DNA from: Eleginops maclovinus
Taxonomy: Eukaryota > Chordata > Actinopteri > Perciformes > Eleginopidae
Length of the DNA: 64,000 nt
Direction of reading: 5' to 3'
Assembly: GCF_036324505.1 (NCBI RefSeq)
Contig: NC_086366.1
Location: 4,724,427 to 4,788,426, forward strand
The position numbers were made by a program, and so were the translations under genes. The notes beneath the pieces are model-generated. The model was not told the DNA's origin and did no database searches. It saw nothing but the letters and a program-made list of their open reading frames with translations. This document shows, piece after piece, positions 1 through 22,345 of this stretch. Each line of letters begins with the position of its first letter. Position 1 is the first letter of the stretch.

Positions 1-2439
1 GATGCCCGACAAAAAAAGTGATATATTGTACAATGCTTAAAATGTCGCGATACAGTCACAGCAAGTTACCAATGAACTGAGCAACACACTTAAAGTCTTG
101 GTAGGTTTTTGAATCACATATAATAAAACGACAAAGAAGAATGAACCACTGGCCTGTTGGGATATTCACACATTCATTTGATATTAATATATTGAATACT
201 CCTTTTAGAATTCATTAAAATATAATATTTTTTGGACAATATTTAACATCTATTCCCTGACAGTCTTTACATTCTTTCAGTGGTCTGTCTCAGTGCTGTG
301 CTACCTGCATTTCTGAGGCAGTATCAATGGACTATTTACTTCAAGCACAAATACATTTAGTGTAAAGTTTTAAAGGTTAACAGAGAAAGTTTGTGTTTGG
401 AAAGGTAGCCAGTAAGAGTCTGCATGTAAGCGCGGAAATGTAGAAGTGAATCGTGCGAGTTGATTCATTATCCCAACGAACAAAAGTGCCATCTTTGTAA
501 AGGTAGAGTGGTTCAACTGTATGAGTCACATGTAAAGATAATGTTCGTATTTATCAGTAGGTGTTAGTCACCCTTTCTTTCCCACAATTACCTGCAGGTA
601 ATTACTTTATTACAGGAGCCACCTTTACTTACGTTAAAGGGGGTCAGAAAATCAGTGTTGGGAAGTGTTAATTGACGGTCAATTAACGTGAATGGGTAAA
701 TGGGATCATACAGAGATACACATAAATGTCCATGTACTGTGGTGCTAGACAACATTTACATATATGAAGTTATATAAAATGCGCACATGCTAAAAATGCA
801 TTGGTTATTAGTCAGAAGCAGCATGATTAATTTCATTCATCTCTATAGGGAGCTGGGTATTCTAGGGATTGTCTTTGATGAGGGTTAGGGTTGGTATTTT
901 TATTTATTTTTTAGAATTGTTTTGTGTTTATGTGTCCTCCCACCAGCAGGGGGAGTCGAAGCAGAACAGGCACCTGTGTTTCATCTAAAGCAAAACAATA
1001 TAACCTGTCTATCCTGGTCCTTCACTCACCTAAGAAAGCCCAGTTGTCAGACTGAGCAAGCCTTACAGTTGATCAAAAACATACTGTTGGCATAAATGAA
1101 ACCACCACATGTCAAACTTGGACCCGGCTGTAAACGTGCAAGGTAAAGTGGAAGCTGGCATTGGCAGTAATTACGAGTTTAGATTTAAAATCCTTTAAAA
1201 AAAAACTACAAGCAAACAAGCACATGTAAACACTGTTTGATTAGTAGCACACTATTTGTACCTAAATGTAAATGTTATTTGATTGAAACCAGAAAATGTT
1301 GGCTATAACCTTCATTAACAAAACTCTGGCTTAGTGGTTCTCTGGATTTGTGGAGTGTGTGCTGTTCTTCGGTCGACATCATGGCAGTTTAAAGATTGTG
1401 GCATCTCCTTATGTCATCAAAGTGTGTGTGTTTGGGCCCAAGTTTGACTTTGTGAGCGTTGTAAATGGAAGAATTAAACAGTACTGTTGGCAGTCGATTA
1501 TTGAAATTTGGAATATAAAATAAAAACCACAACTGAGGATCTGCTTTCTTCAAAGTCACTTCCCTATAATGTTGTGAAAGGGTGAACAGAGTGGTGCAGT
1601 TATGATAGTCCCAACCATGAGTTAGCTTCACAAGGGCCTCCCTCAACAAAAAGCAGTGGGATTTTCCCATTTGAATTGGACAATTTCCACAAAAAAGCTC
1701 AGTGGCAAACAAACACTTATGATGATGTTAGCGGAATAATCTCCATTTACAAAGCTGCCTTCACATGATATGGCCTTTGGTTCGGAGGCAGAGTCGTGTA
1801 GAAAACAGCTAGCTAACTTCGATTCTACGGTTACCTCGTCTGCTGGCTTGGGGCTCTACATACGGCTGTTATCTGATTGGTTGCACGTCGAAAGGTCGGC
1901 AGCAAATTAGGTAAAATGTCATTTCTTTGACATTATTTTGAGTCTAAATTATTTCAAGTTTGAGTTGTTTCACTGATGTACCAAATTGGGTTAATATTCG
2001 GTGTGATGACGTTTGGAGGTCTCATTTAGAGACCCTTTTAGCCTTTAAACAATACTTGTACATCTCATAAGCTTGTGTTAACCACACTGATCTTATTTCA
2101 GGAGTCTGACCAAAGTCTCAATAAAATCTCAACTGACCTCAAGACAGGCGAGCCCCGATAAGCTACAATGCTGACTCATACGGACTCATTCCTGCACCAC
2201 AAGAGCATATTTTGATCACAGAGGCTGCACACTTTGTGACAAACAGGCTTTCGTGTAGGTGAGAGAGGGATTTAAGCGTATGCACACTCCCCCCTCCCCA
2301 AATCTCAAGCATGATTTAAAATAGACATTTAAATGTTAGCCGCTAGTAAGATAAAACAGTCCACTGAACAGCATTTTCTCTGAGCGTGTACATTTGTCTA
2401 ACATATATACAAACATACAGACATACTTTTGCATTTTGC
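1..2439. other. Downstream flank of scn4b, no gene seen
   Basis: A/T-rich unique-looking sequence. The upper end must contain the scn4b 3' UTR, but I could not place its polyadenylation site. No exon-like ORF or clear mobile element was recognised. Confidence 0.5.
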
Positions 2440-11943
<9,504 letters not shown>

Positions 11944-12406
11944 GACACCACCCGTCTGTCTGTCTGCCTGTCTATATGTGTCAATCTGTCCCTGTCTGAC
12001 TGCACTGTGTCCAATCTATGCAAATCTGTTTGTGCGTGTTTATCCTGTGAGCGGGGTGGGACCCTGAGCTGAAGTCCTGCTCTCAGTCCCTCCCTCTTCT
12101 CTCCTCCTCTGTCCCAGCAAGGGAGGACGCTTACGAGAGGAGAATAATTCCTTCAGGGAGTTTTTCCCTCCCGAACAGTAGTTCCCTGTGCTGCACTCCA
12201 GCAGGCCAGAAAAGGAAACTGATGAAGAATGCAGCAGTTAAACGAATAGCTCTCTAGCTCCCTCTCTCCTTCCCTTTGCTTTCCCCCGTCCTCTGTCGCG
12301 GTCTCTTTCAGACTCAGTCGAGATTATCCAGCATAGGAGAGTGTGAGGCAGAGAGGAGAAGCGAGGCAGAGCGGCGTAGCAATGAGGTGTCAGACAGCTC
12401 CACTGC

Positions 12407-12446
<40 letters not shown>

Positions 12447-12860
12447 AGGCAAGCAGGCTGGCTGTCAAAACCCACAGAGGGAGACATAGGCTGGAGGGGG
12501 AGAGGATAGTATGCGAGAGTCACCGAGGGATGCTGGAGCAGAGCCAGCAGGCGGAAAAGCAGAAAAGCAGCGTGTCTCCCTAGCCAGCTACAGGGAGGAA
12601 TGAGCAGGAGAGGTACTGCAGAGGTAGTGAGTGAGTGAGGGAGAGAGAGCGCGAGAGAGGGAGGGGGATGGAGTGAAATGGCCAGGGGGAGGAAGGGGGT
12701 GCTGCCACATGCACGTACGTACACACTGCAGCAAGGCTGAGTCAGCCAAGAGAGTCTCTGAGTCGGACAGGGGCTGGGTGCTCCCACATACCTCCGTCTT
12801 CACTGCATCTTTCACTCCCGTCTCCACTTTCCTGCGTCTCATATTTCATGCACAGCTCTG
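11944..12860 (-). promoter_or_regulatory. scn4b upstream region, probable 5' UTR and promoter
   Basis: This stretch upstream of the scn4b ATG is richer in G+C than its surroundings, with purine-rich plus-strand segments. Position makes it the likely promoter and 5' UTR. I could not choose a transcription start or TATA box. Confidence 0.4.
12409..12444. repeat. (CAG)12 / (CTG)12 trinucleotide repeat
   Basis: Twelve perfect CAG units on the plus strand, CTG in scn4b sense. It lies about 466 bases upstream of the scn4b ATG, so it may be in the 5' UTR or the core promoter. Confidence 0.97.
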
Positions 12861-14018
12861 ATTTAGCTGGCTGATGCATGGCAAGATCTGATCTTGGCAA
12901 CTTTTCTACCAGATAGATCACATTTATCCCTCCAGTTCTTCATAGTGCTATTTGAAAAGGGGCTTGTGTATAAAATGAGCTTTCATTAAACTTTGTATAC
13001 GCCTTTAAATGTAGTATTTTTGATATTGCACTGGATTTATGCGATTTGAATTGTACATATGAAGTATACTGTGCACAAATGAGTCTGTTTTTTTGAATAC
13101 ATTTCGTCATTGCAATTTGCACGACACATGATTATTTTTAAATGCTTTTTAAATGATTTGCGTGCCAAATTCTGTGCCGATGCAAGCCAAACCAGGCACC
13201 AGGCCCAGAGAACATCCTTTGAGGTGTGATGTCCAGAGCTCACCTATCCTCTACCGTTTGTTTAAAATAAAGCTTGAAATTATTCTGTGGCTGTCAATCA
13301 GATGAAAAAAAATAACATGGGCTTTCTAAAATAGCCTCTAAATGTTCTTCTATTAGAAATGTAAGAAAAATTATTAAAACAAAATGGGATTACAAACAAC
13401 AAACTTATAGGTATAAAATATAGAAACAAAGAAAGGTAAATGTGATATAAATACAAAATAAAATTCTGTTTACAGAATCTTAAATCATTTCTGTATTGCA
13501 CATTTAGATTCATTATAAAAAGCGAATAATAAAACACACCTTTAGATCAATAATACAAAATTAAAGGACCAAAAGTACGCAACAATAATATCATATAAAA
13601 TCATTCATTAAAAAGAAACAGATAAAGATAGCAGGTGATGAACAACCTTCAGAAGCTGGTTTTATATTTCATGCTTTAGAGTTCGCCTGCAACTGGCAGT
13701 GACGTATCACACACACCCCGTTACAAAACAGGGAGTCTACACAATCACAGCTCAGCCTTCAACACAACACAGAGCCGGAGAAGGATCACCAAAGAGCACA
13801 ACTTTAATGTGCAGTCTGACCTCATTCACAGGATTCATGAGTTCCTCAGCCATCAAGCGTCACATCAGCGGTGTCATCACCAACGTCAGAGCAACCAATT
13901 TAATTTCCAAGGACCATTTCTCTATTGGCAATCAACTTCCAAATCTATCCGAAGGTGTAAGACACGTCTCGCGGATGTGGAAGGCTGTAGGACGGGAACG
14001 CAGAAGAGGCAGGTATGG
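12861..14018. other. Intergenic, no gene seen
   Basis: A/T-rich sequence with no recognised gene, RNA or intact element. Confidence 0.5.
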
Positions 14019-14215
14019 AATGTATTTATAAAGCGCTTTATCAAGTATTTACGACTCCTCAAAGCGCTTTACATACAGTATACAAGTCAGCATTCACACA
14101 CAGGAGAGAGCTGCCATGCAATGGAAGCATGGAAGCTAACATTTGCTCGTCTTGCCAGAGGATACATCTAAATGCGTTTGGAAGACGGCATTACCACACA
14201 GCTACAGTCGGTGGT
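14019..14215 (-). mobile_element. tRNA-derived SINE, degenerate
   Basis: Tail words tataaagcgctttatcaag and aagcgctttacatac, with a decayed tRNA-like head at the high-coordinate end (cacagctacagtcg). Same family as 15360-15597 and 53155-53410. Confidence 0.6.
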
Positions 14216-14259
14216 GTAACTAACTTAAAAGTACAACAAAAAATACTAAGGTAGCAAGC

Positions 14260-14775
14260 TAGGGTAATACAAAGAGAAGCAGCAAACACAAATCAAGACA
14301 CCAACATGGGATGGTACAAGAAAACAAGGTCAGCAAATCCATAGGGAACCAAATGATCAATCCAGACAGGAAAAACATGATGGAAACATGGACGACAGAA
14401 CCTCATGGGGATGACAAACTAACAGTTAACGCTGGGTAAAACAGGCTAGTATACACACAGGCAACTAATCACATAGACAAGACACAGCTGGAGAGGGCAG
14501 CAGGTGGATAGAATCAGGCAGGGCAATCAATCAAAAAAGGCGGGAAAAAAACATTTACAGGAAGTGGGACGAAACAAGACACCAGGGGAGTGTTTTACCA
14601 AAAGAAAACAGGAAAGTGAAATTATAAATAGCACTATCATGTCATCAAGAGGTGATTACACACAGGTGGGACACATTAGGGCGGGGCAAACAATCACAGA
14701 AGGTGGGAAAAAAACAAAGACAGGAAGTGAAACAAGATAATAACAAAATAAAACAGGAAAGACAAAATACAATCG
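14260..14775. mobile_element. Decayed LTR-like fragment
   Basis: Two imperfect tandem blocks near 14520 and 14690 share aatca, ggcggg/ggtggg, a run of A and caggaagtg. The end reads caaaataaaacaggaaa. The wording resembles the U3/R part of teleost Gypsy-type LTRs and the LTRs at 21222-23930. No internal region or partner LTR is present. Confidence 0.35.
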
Positions 14776-15359
14776 AGTACAAGAGGTTTTGCATCCATCA
14801 GCTTCCACTTTCCCAGATTACTTGCCAAAAAGACAGAGGAGGAGATGTTTTCTTGGACCTTGGTGTACTCTTCATTAACATCCTGTTGACTTGCAAAGGC
14901 ATGCCAAAGGGAACTGTTCATCATCTGCTAGCACTCCCTGTGCATAAACCCCTCCACCAGTTACTGTACCGTGCAGCATTATCGACCTCTTGGTCCATCC
15001 ACATTTCACAGTAATTTATTCCTGCATCCGATTAGTCACCACATCCACCTCAGACTGAACACCCACTACACCGTCACTGTGTCCTGCTTCTCTGCAGGAG
15101 GAGGATAAAGAGATGTTTGGATGTCAGAGTGTTTTTGTTATGTGGTATAGGAAATGTATTCATCAAACCACTTTATCCCTATTGCTTTTACAAACCCCCA
15201 CAGCTATCCTTTCCTATAGCAAACATTTATCTTTGGGCATCATTTTGCTGTTGTCTTTCTTGTCTTTTATTCTGATATTTTCATTATTGTTTTTGTCTCT
15301 TGTGGCTGTGGTTGCTTTATGTTTGTCCTGATATTACCTCACTAATTAGGAAATACAAC

Positions 15360-15597
15360 ATGGTAAATGGACTGGACTTATATAGCGCTTTATCCCCTCG
15401 AAGCGCTTTACATACTAAAAGTCATTCACCCATTCATGCAAAGCAGTACGCTTGCTCGAGGGAAGCAAAAACTAATACCCATTCACACACCATTGGTTTA
15501 GTATTTTGTCCAAGGATACATTGACATTCAAGGAATCGAACCCACGACTTTCTGGTTGAAAGCAACCACACTTACCTTGCAGCCACAGTCGCACACA
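15360..15597 (-). mobile_element. tRNA-derived SINE
   Basis: Read on the minus strand, a tRNA-like head contains the B-box-like phrase cgtgggttcgattcc. The tail ends in aagcgcta/tatataagtccag-type words (plus strand ggacttatatagcgcttt). This is the best-preserved of the three copies. Confidence 0.7.
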
Positions 15598-15959
15598 ACA
15601 ACATTTTCTTCATACCATGACACCTAATTGCTTTTTCAAATGGAGCATGCACATTTCTGCGATAACTTGGTATTACACAACGCATGTATTCATGATTTCT
15701 GTGATGACTTGGCAGGTGATATGGGATGTTTGTCCTGGAGTCATGGGTGGGTTGTATTCCTCTCATAGCCTGCGTCGTCATCTTTTCTTTAAAGGTATTG
15801 TTCATTTGTTTTTTTTATTGTGCAATTAAGTTTGAATGCAATGTGTGTATGGACACATATGTTTTTCTGTTATCTGTTTCTGTCACCCTTTTCTCATTTC
15901 CTCTATTTCTCGTTAACTAACCATACTGTCATGATGGATGTTTGACCTCCCCATCTTTC

Positions 15960-15988
15960 ACACACACACACACACACACGCACACATG

Positions 15989-16021
<33 letters not shown>
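15960..16021. repeat. (CA)n microsatellite, interrupted
   Basis: CA tract with CG and TG interruptions. Confidence 0.9.
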
Positions 16022-16023
<2 letters not shown>

Positions 16024-16204
16024 TGTCAGGTGATTTGTCCCTTGGCATTTGATGTCCTTTCAGGCTGAACAGTGTGTCGAGGGGGGGTGGGGTGCAGTGA
16101 TAGATGAGTGAGATACTACTTTAATGCAGCAAGCTACACGATAGGTCGACCGAGATTAGAGGTAAATAAATACAAACTATAAAATAAGGAGAATGAACTG
16201 AAGT

Positions 16205-16205
<1 letters not shown>

Positions 16206-16297
<92 letters not shown>
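16206..16297. repeat. (CA)46 microsatellite
   Basis: Pure CA tract in the scn4b-scn2b intergenic region, about 480 bases before the splice-donor-like site at 16786. Confidence 0.96.
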
Positions 16298-16299
<2 letters not shown>

Positions 16300-16559
16300 G
16301 CCTCGGAACAGGGTGACCTTGGAGGCTGTGTGTAGAGGGAAGGCGGAGCTAAAGAGGACATTACACTGATGAGGGTAGAGGAGGGTGTTTGGGATCAGGA
16401 GGGGTGAGAGGAAAGAGAGGTTCAAGGGAAGGAAAGGAGTGAAGATGTGGGGGGGGGAGGTGAAAGGAGCAACGGGAGGAGAGATGACAGGAGGCAATGG
16501 GAGGGAGGTGAGATGCGAGGCGGAGGGAGGGAGGGAGGGAGGGCGGGAGGGAGTGGAGG

Positions 16560-16838
16560 ATCTGTTTCTGGGACGGCCAAATGCTGCAGTGAAGCCACAC
16601 AGCTGAGCCGGTCCGAGCAGCTACTGAGACACCGAGCTCTCTCCCCCTTCCTTCCCTTCTTTCTTTCTCCTAACTTCCTCTTCTCCCACCCACCACTCTG
16701 AATAACCTTCCTCTCAACCCTCACTTGGAAACCCCCTCCCTCCTTTTCCTCTCCCTATCTCTCTCTTCCTTTGCACCAGCCGGTGAGTGAGCTGATTTCA
16801 GAAAGCATCCTGAGTGGAGCAGGACATGTGGGGTGGGC

Positions 16839-16873
<35 letters not shown>

Positions 16874-17060
16874 CCTCTCCTCTTGAATTTATTTTGTTTC
16901 TTTTTTAAACGTTCCTACCTGCTTCCTCTTTTGTCTTTGCATCACTTTCCTCTGTTTTTCCTGTCTGTTTTTGTCCTTGCGGTGTGTGATCCGGTGTCTT
17001 TGTCTGTCCGTCCTTCCGTCTCTCTGTGGGGAACAGGAACCGTCTAAAGGTGAGTCCTGT
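16560..17060 (+). other. Possible plus-strand noncoding first exon(s)
   Basis: A G+C-richer stretch followed by pyrimidine-rich DNA has two strong donor-like sites on the plus strand: CAGCCG|GTGAGTGAG near 16786 and TCTAAAG|GTGAGTCC near 17050. The second follows an acceptor-like ggggaacag. No coding frame of note. This could be the 5' end of an unannotated transcript or chance. Confidence 0.2.
16840..16873. repeat. (CT)n(TA)n microsatellite
   Basis: CT repeat passing directly into TA repeat. Confidence 0.9.
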
Positions 17061-19380
17061 ATAAGTGACCAGCAGGTCTGCGGTACATACCTTTCGTACG
17101 GCCTGATGGTTGGAGTTTTTATAATGGGAGGTTTGCATCCTCACAGTTTATTGTGCAGTCATTATTATTTAATTGTTTGGAGTTGAATGTTACTTTGAAA
17201 CTGGCTTTGATTCACTTTCTGTTGGCAAGACGTTGGCTTGGTTTTTGGAAATGGTTAACAAATGCACGGTCTGTGGTCTTGACAAAAAAACGTTTCAATA
17301 GAAATATGTTGCATCTTTTAATCATTTGATCCTTTTCAAAGTATCCTATATGAACTTGCTGTTTCACTGACTTTATATACCCACAAGAAACTTTCATATA
17401 ATCTTCCAATCTGGTAAAAAAATTCAGTAGTTAAGTGCAATAAAATGCATCAAAAACACTTTGCAATTCAACACATTTTTTGTAATATTACTTCTATGTT
17501 TTTTTAAAATATATTTAATTTTAAAATAATGGAAAAAAAACAATCAGGGGTTGTAAAAATTCATTTGTAAAACAACAAAAAAAATAGACACATCTTTATT
17601 TTATTTGTTCCTCACAGTGATGATCTGAAAAGTGATCTTTTTTACCAAAGAAGTTGTTTTGTTTTAAGCAACACACATTGTCCGTAAATGCAACATTTCT
17701 TTCGCCATATTTGCAGCATTTTGGGCACGCCTTCATTCATTTGAAGGAGTACACTCTTTTGACGCAGTGTACATATCGGGTCATCAGGAAAAGAAAGTCG
17801 AACTTGGCACAACCGCTACCGCAATGCATTATCGGACCGGTGCTGCATGAGCCAATCGAATGCGTGCAAAGTGTCAGCTGGTAGATTGGGAATGTGACCG
17901 TGCCCCCTACAAATCTTACAAATTTAAAGATTCCTGTTTATTGGTATTATAAACTGTATAACCCAGTTTTGGTTTCAGCCTTCAAACCCGAGGATTAATT
18001 ACCCGTGCGCATACAGGGCTTTTTTTCATCTGTGCTATGATGCAGAGGCAAACTAAATCCTGTTTGTCAGCAAAATCTGGAAAATAGATAGTCCATCTTC
18101 ACAAAGTCACCTCGGGCTGATTCTCAGTGGAGCAGCTGCAGGCTCTGCTTCCTGGCTTTCAGACTGCTTTAACAGATGAAACACCTGAGCTGCCGTAGTG
18201 TCAGAGCTGAAGCACAGTCTAAATTCTGATACTCTGATATAAGCGTTTCAATCTGGCTCCTTGATTTGGACTTGCTGGGATCTTTCTGTATGGATTTACA
18301 TGTATCCCCACGCCTTTGTCGGTTTCCCCTGGCTTTTGCTTTTCTGTAAAGACACAGTTTATTAAAGTGGTGCAGTCATGATGTATTTTTGTTGGTCGAC
18401 GAGAAAATTAGAATTGCAAGGGCTCAATCAATCAAATCAATGGGCTTTTTCCATTAGATTTCGATATATTGCAGATCATAAGCTCTTAGGCAATCACACA
18501 TTTAACATACACATATTAACACCACTTTGATTTTGGAAGCTTAAATTGAATCTGCAGAAGTAGAAGCTAACGGTCACATGACTTCACGCCACCACCGCTA
18601 AGCTAAAGGTGGCTAATGTTCCGCGTGGTTTATTTAATCACCAAGCAATCGTTTTTATGACACATACCGGCTTCAGACATTCACTAGTGGAGTAATTACT
18701 GACGTATTTCATGTCGTAGAACAAACCATAAAAAAGAAACCTTCAGCTTGTGTTAACCACAGACATTACTTCAGGCTTCTGACAACAAACACATTAAAAG
18801 AAACTGCTGAGAGAGGCGAAATGGAAGTGGTTTTTGGACTTGTGCTTCTTCAGCTACCTTAGACAGAGTAAGCAGGTAAAGATAATGGACAGATGGATAC
18901 AAAAGGAAGTACAAAAAACTATCATGTTCCTAAATCCTCTTTATTTAAAATACATAATGTGATGACAGCTGCTCGTAGAGGCAACACAGTGCAAGCATTA
19001 GTTTGGTGTTCACTAACATTTAAAGTGATACGACAGCAACTATCCAGGGCAAACTCAAGATGGTAAACAGTGATGCACAATGATAAATCTGTCTACCACA
19101 TGATACAGTTTTTGTCAATTTAATAGAATCTGCATGATATATACAGAAATGGAGAAAGCATCCTATTGCCAACATCACCTTCCCCGTTTTAAAGCTGCCC
19201 TAAATTTGGCCAAAATGTTAACCCTTATGACTCAAACCATGCAATTTGATCATACATGATCACACACAGGCATTGGTGTTGACATACAGGGCTCTCCAAC
19301 CTCATAACTCTGCAGTTTTGAGCATTTTGCCAGCTATTTGTTATCAATAAATCACCTTTCTATTTATTGTTCTTCACAGC
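17061..19380. other. Intergenic, no gene seen
   Basis: No recognised gene. Around 18560-18780 the sequence shares short phrases with 2070-2110 (cttgtgttaaccaca), suggesting a very old dispersed repeat. Confidence 0.45.
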
Positions 19381-19400
19381 ATGATTGTGCTAAATGATAC

Positions 19401-19580
19401 GGTCGATGACGGGTGCAAACGTGCTTCAACGGCCCAAAACATCCCACTAGGAGAAACGTGCTGCACTTTCAAAAATAATGCAAATATAAAAACACAAATG
19501 TGCCAAAACCCACCTCCTTCCATTTCTCCTAATGGAAATGTTTTGTACCGTTGTAGTGCGTTTGCACCTGTCGACCACCG
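19401..19580. mobile_element. Fold-back (inverted-repeat) element
   Basis: Left arm 19401-19457 and right arm 19519-19580 are imperfect inverted repeats. Both read, outside to inside, ggtcga, ggtgcaaacg, caacgg, caaaacat and taggagaaa. The loop is about 60 bp. Part of the loop and one arm recur in scn2b intron 2 at about 28925-29025 (ttttggcac, atttgcat, tttttgaaa, tgcag). Confidence 0.65.
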
Positions 19581-19615
19581 TAAAATGACCATTTTGATCA
19601 ACCGTACATCACCTA

Positions 19616-21058
19616 AAATGTATAAAATAAAAAACAAAACATAAAAAAATACCATCATTAAGTGAAAGGCCTAAACACAGACCTGCTTTTTTTTTTTTTA
19701 AACATTGTAATAAACGAGGACTGGCCAGGCCACCAGATTTGACGAAAACATCATAGACATTCAGATATTAAGAAAGACCACATGCTGCAACATGTAAAAG
19801 TGGACATTAAATAGTGATCTCATTTAACATTTAGGGTGATGCAACCAAATAAATGATCAAATAAATACAATACAAATTTCCCAATTGAACCGTACAATCA
19901 CCATGCCATGTTTTTATCACAACAGCCCCACATTCAGATACATCACCATCTTCATAAAGTGAGCGTTATGTGTTTTCCTTAAAGGTGCATGCTCTCCATT
20001 ACGATTAGAATTAGTATAAATGTGTTAAATGTGCAAAACAATATATACAGTTTCACCCCCTCACGTTTGAGGCATTGCTTTGGAGACAGAGCTAGTTTTT
20101 AAATCACTTTGTTATAAATTAATCTGCTTTAAAGTACTCTCTAAAACGTGTTGGTGTCGAGGTGCGTTGCTCAGTTTTTTGAATCTCTTTAAAACAGGGC
20201 TCAAGTTGGACTCAAGTTGCAGTTGGAATAAAAATACATATAGATTATATCTTTTTTTAATAATACAAACCAATGGAAGTTGATTTTTTTCATGTGTTAC
20301 AGGAGCTCAAAGTCAAATATGCAAGCCCAATATTAATTGTATATCAAAAATGTGAATAAAATCAAATAGTATTTGATACATGGCGCCACCTTACTGTTCT
20401 ATAGAGCTTATATATGGTTTAATTGGCTATCATTGCTGTGCTTTTCTGGGAAACCTAACAGAACATCACTAAGTTTCTCACTTTATTATTATTTTTCCTT
20501 TATTGATATGCACGGTTTGACATGCATGGCAGTACAGTGCACTGTAAGCTCTTAGTTAGTTATGAATGTAAACATTTTATATTGAACTTGGATCATTTGG
20601 TAGTATTTCCTGTAGTACTTTTCTGTAAATGGCAGTAAACTCTCCTGTGTGTGTGCGCTATGGGTCGTTTTGGTTAAGTTACTGTGGGTGCGATGTGAGT
20701 TTGTTCACTTTAAATTCTCTTTGATATGTCTTGGATCAGTCAACAATAAATCACTTTCATTGACACTTGTCTTCATCTAGAGCTAGATTTATTTGTATTT
20801 AGTGTGCAAATAGTTGTATATGCATTGCAGTTTATCATAGGTATTGAATGGTGTTGCTGAATTTAAGATGATTAATAACAGACCAAAGGAGAATTTGTGC
20901 TTGCTATTAGATCCTCTGTGTTGGAGCACACTGACGTATCATTCCTCCAGGCAAAGACACAGGAGTTTCTGACATAGTGCTCCCTGTCTTTACAAAAAAA
21001 AACTGAAACATCTCACAGACATATAGAAATATGCACGCACACAAATACACATTCAGTA
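19616..21058. other. Intergenic, no gene seen
   Basis: A/T-rich sequence with no recognised gene or element. Confidence 0.45.
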
Positions 21059-21209
<151 letters not shown>

Positions 21210-21221
21210 GGGATGGGACTG

Positions 21222-21637
21222 TGTCAGGGTTGGGGAAACAGGACCCAAGTGCAGTAAATTCAGGGGAAGCAGGTAAGGGTCAAAAACAAAAGCGAGCTTT
21301 ATTCAAAAGCTGTTGACGACAACACGAATCAAGGGGAACACAGGATATGAAAAACACTTAACTCCAGACATGAAGGGCGACAGGAACAGGCAGGTAACAT
21401 GGACAAGATCAGGGAAGAAATGACGACGACCGAACAACGGACAAAAGGGAAACAGGGACTAAATGCACATGGGGGGAGGAGAAACACAGGGGCAACAGGT
21501 GAGCACAATGACACAATCAGGCACAGGAGGGAAACGCAGACAGGAAGTGAAGCTTAGCATGACACAAGAGGAGAAAACATTTCAAAATAAAACACACAAC
21601 ACAAGGACATGACAGATACGAAACAAGGATCATGACA
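21222..21637 (-). repeat. 3' LTR
   Basis: 416-bp terminal direct repeat, TG...CA ends. It differs from the other LTR by scattered substitutions and a one-base length change (caggaagtg here, caggagtg there). Confidence 0.85.
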
Positions 21638-22345
21638 GAACCCCCCTCTCAAAGGGCGGATTCCAGACCTCCCAACAAAGTCCAAAAAAATCCAACAGGG
21701 TGGGTGGAGAGGGTCTGGAGGAGGGATTCGGACAGGTGGCTTGGGGACAAGACAGAGGACGAGGAGGGTGTCTCGGGCGGACGACCAAGGGGGCAAGACA
21801 GAGGACGAGTAGGGTGTCTCGGGCGGACGACCCGGGAGCAAGGCAGAGAACGAGGAGGGTGTCTAGGGCGGACGACCCGGGAGCAAGGCAGAGGACGAGA
21901 AGGGTGTCTCGGGCCGACGGCCCACGGGAAAGGCAGAGCATGAGACAAAGCACGGACGGCCTTGTGGCAAAGGAACTCCGGAGGCTGGAGACATGGGCGG
22001 AGGCCACGGCGAGGGAACTCCGGAGGCCGGAGACAGGGGCGGAGGCAAGGGCGTAGACCATGGCGGGGGAACTCTGGAGGACAGTGGAATAGCTCCAGAG
22101 GGCGGCAACCAGTTCAGGAGGACGGCCTGGTAGGTGGCGAGACAGCTCCGGAGGGCGGCCTGGAGGAGAGCGGAATAGCTCCGGAGGGTAGCGAGAAACT
22201 TCCGGAGGACGGCCTGGAAGGCAGCGAAGCAGCTCTGGAGGACGGGCTGTAGGACGACGAGACGTCTCTGGACGACGGGCTGAAGGACAGGCTGGAGGAC
22301 GGCGAGACGCCTCTAGATGACAGGCTGTAGGACGGCGAGACGCCT

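Noticed and set aside
12314..12787. 157-codon ORF with a poly-Ala run upstream of scn4b
   Set aside because: Poly-Ala comes from the CAG/CTG repeat. The rest is low-complexity Pro/Ser/Leu with no family and no splice support.
19374..19658. ORFs on both strands of 94 and 87 codons
   Set aside because: They lie over the fold-back element, where inverted arms give similar open frames on both strands by chance.
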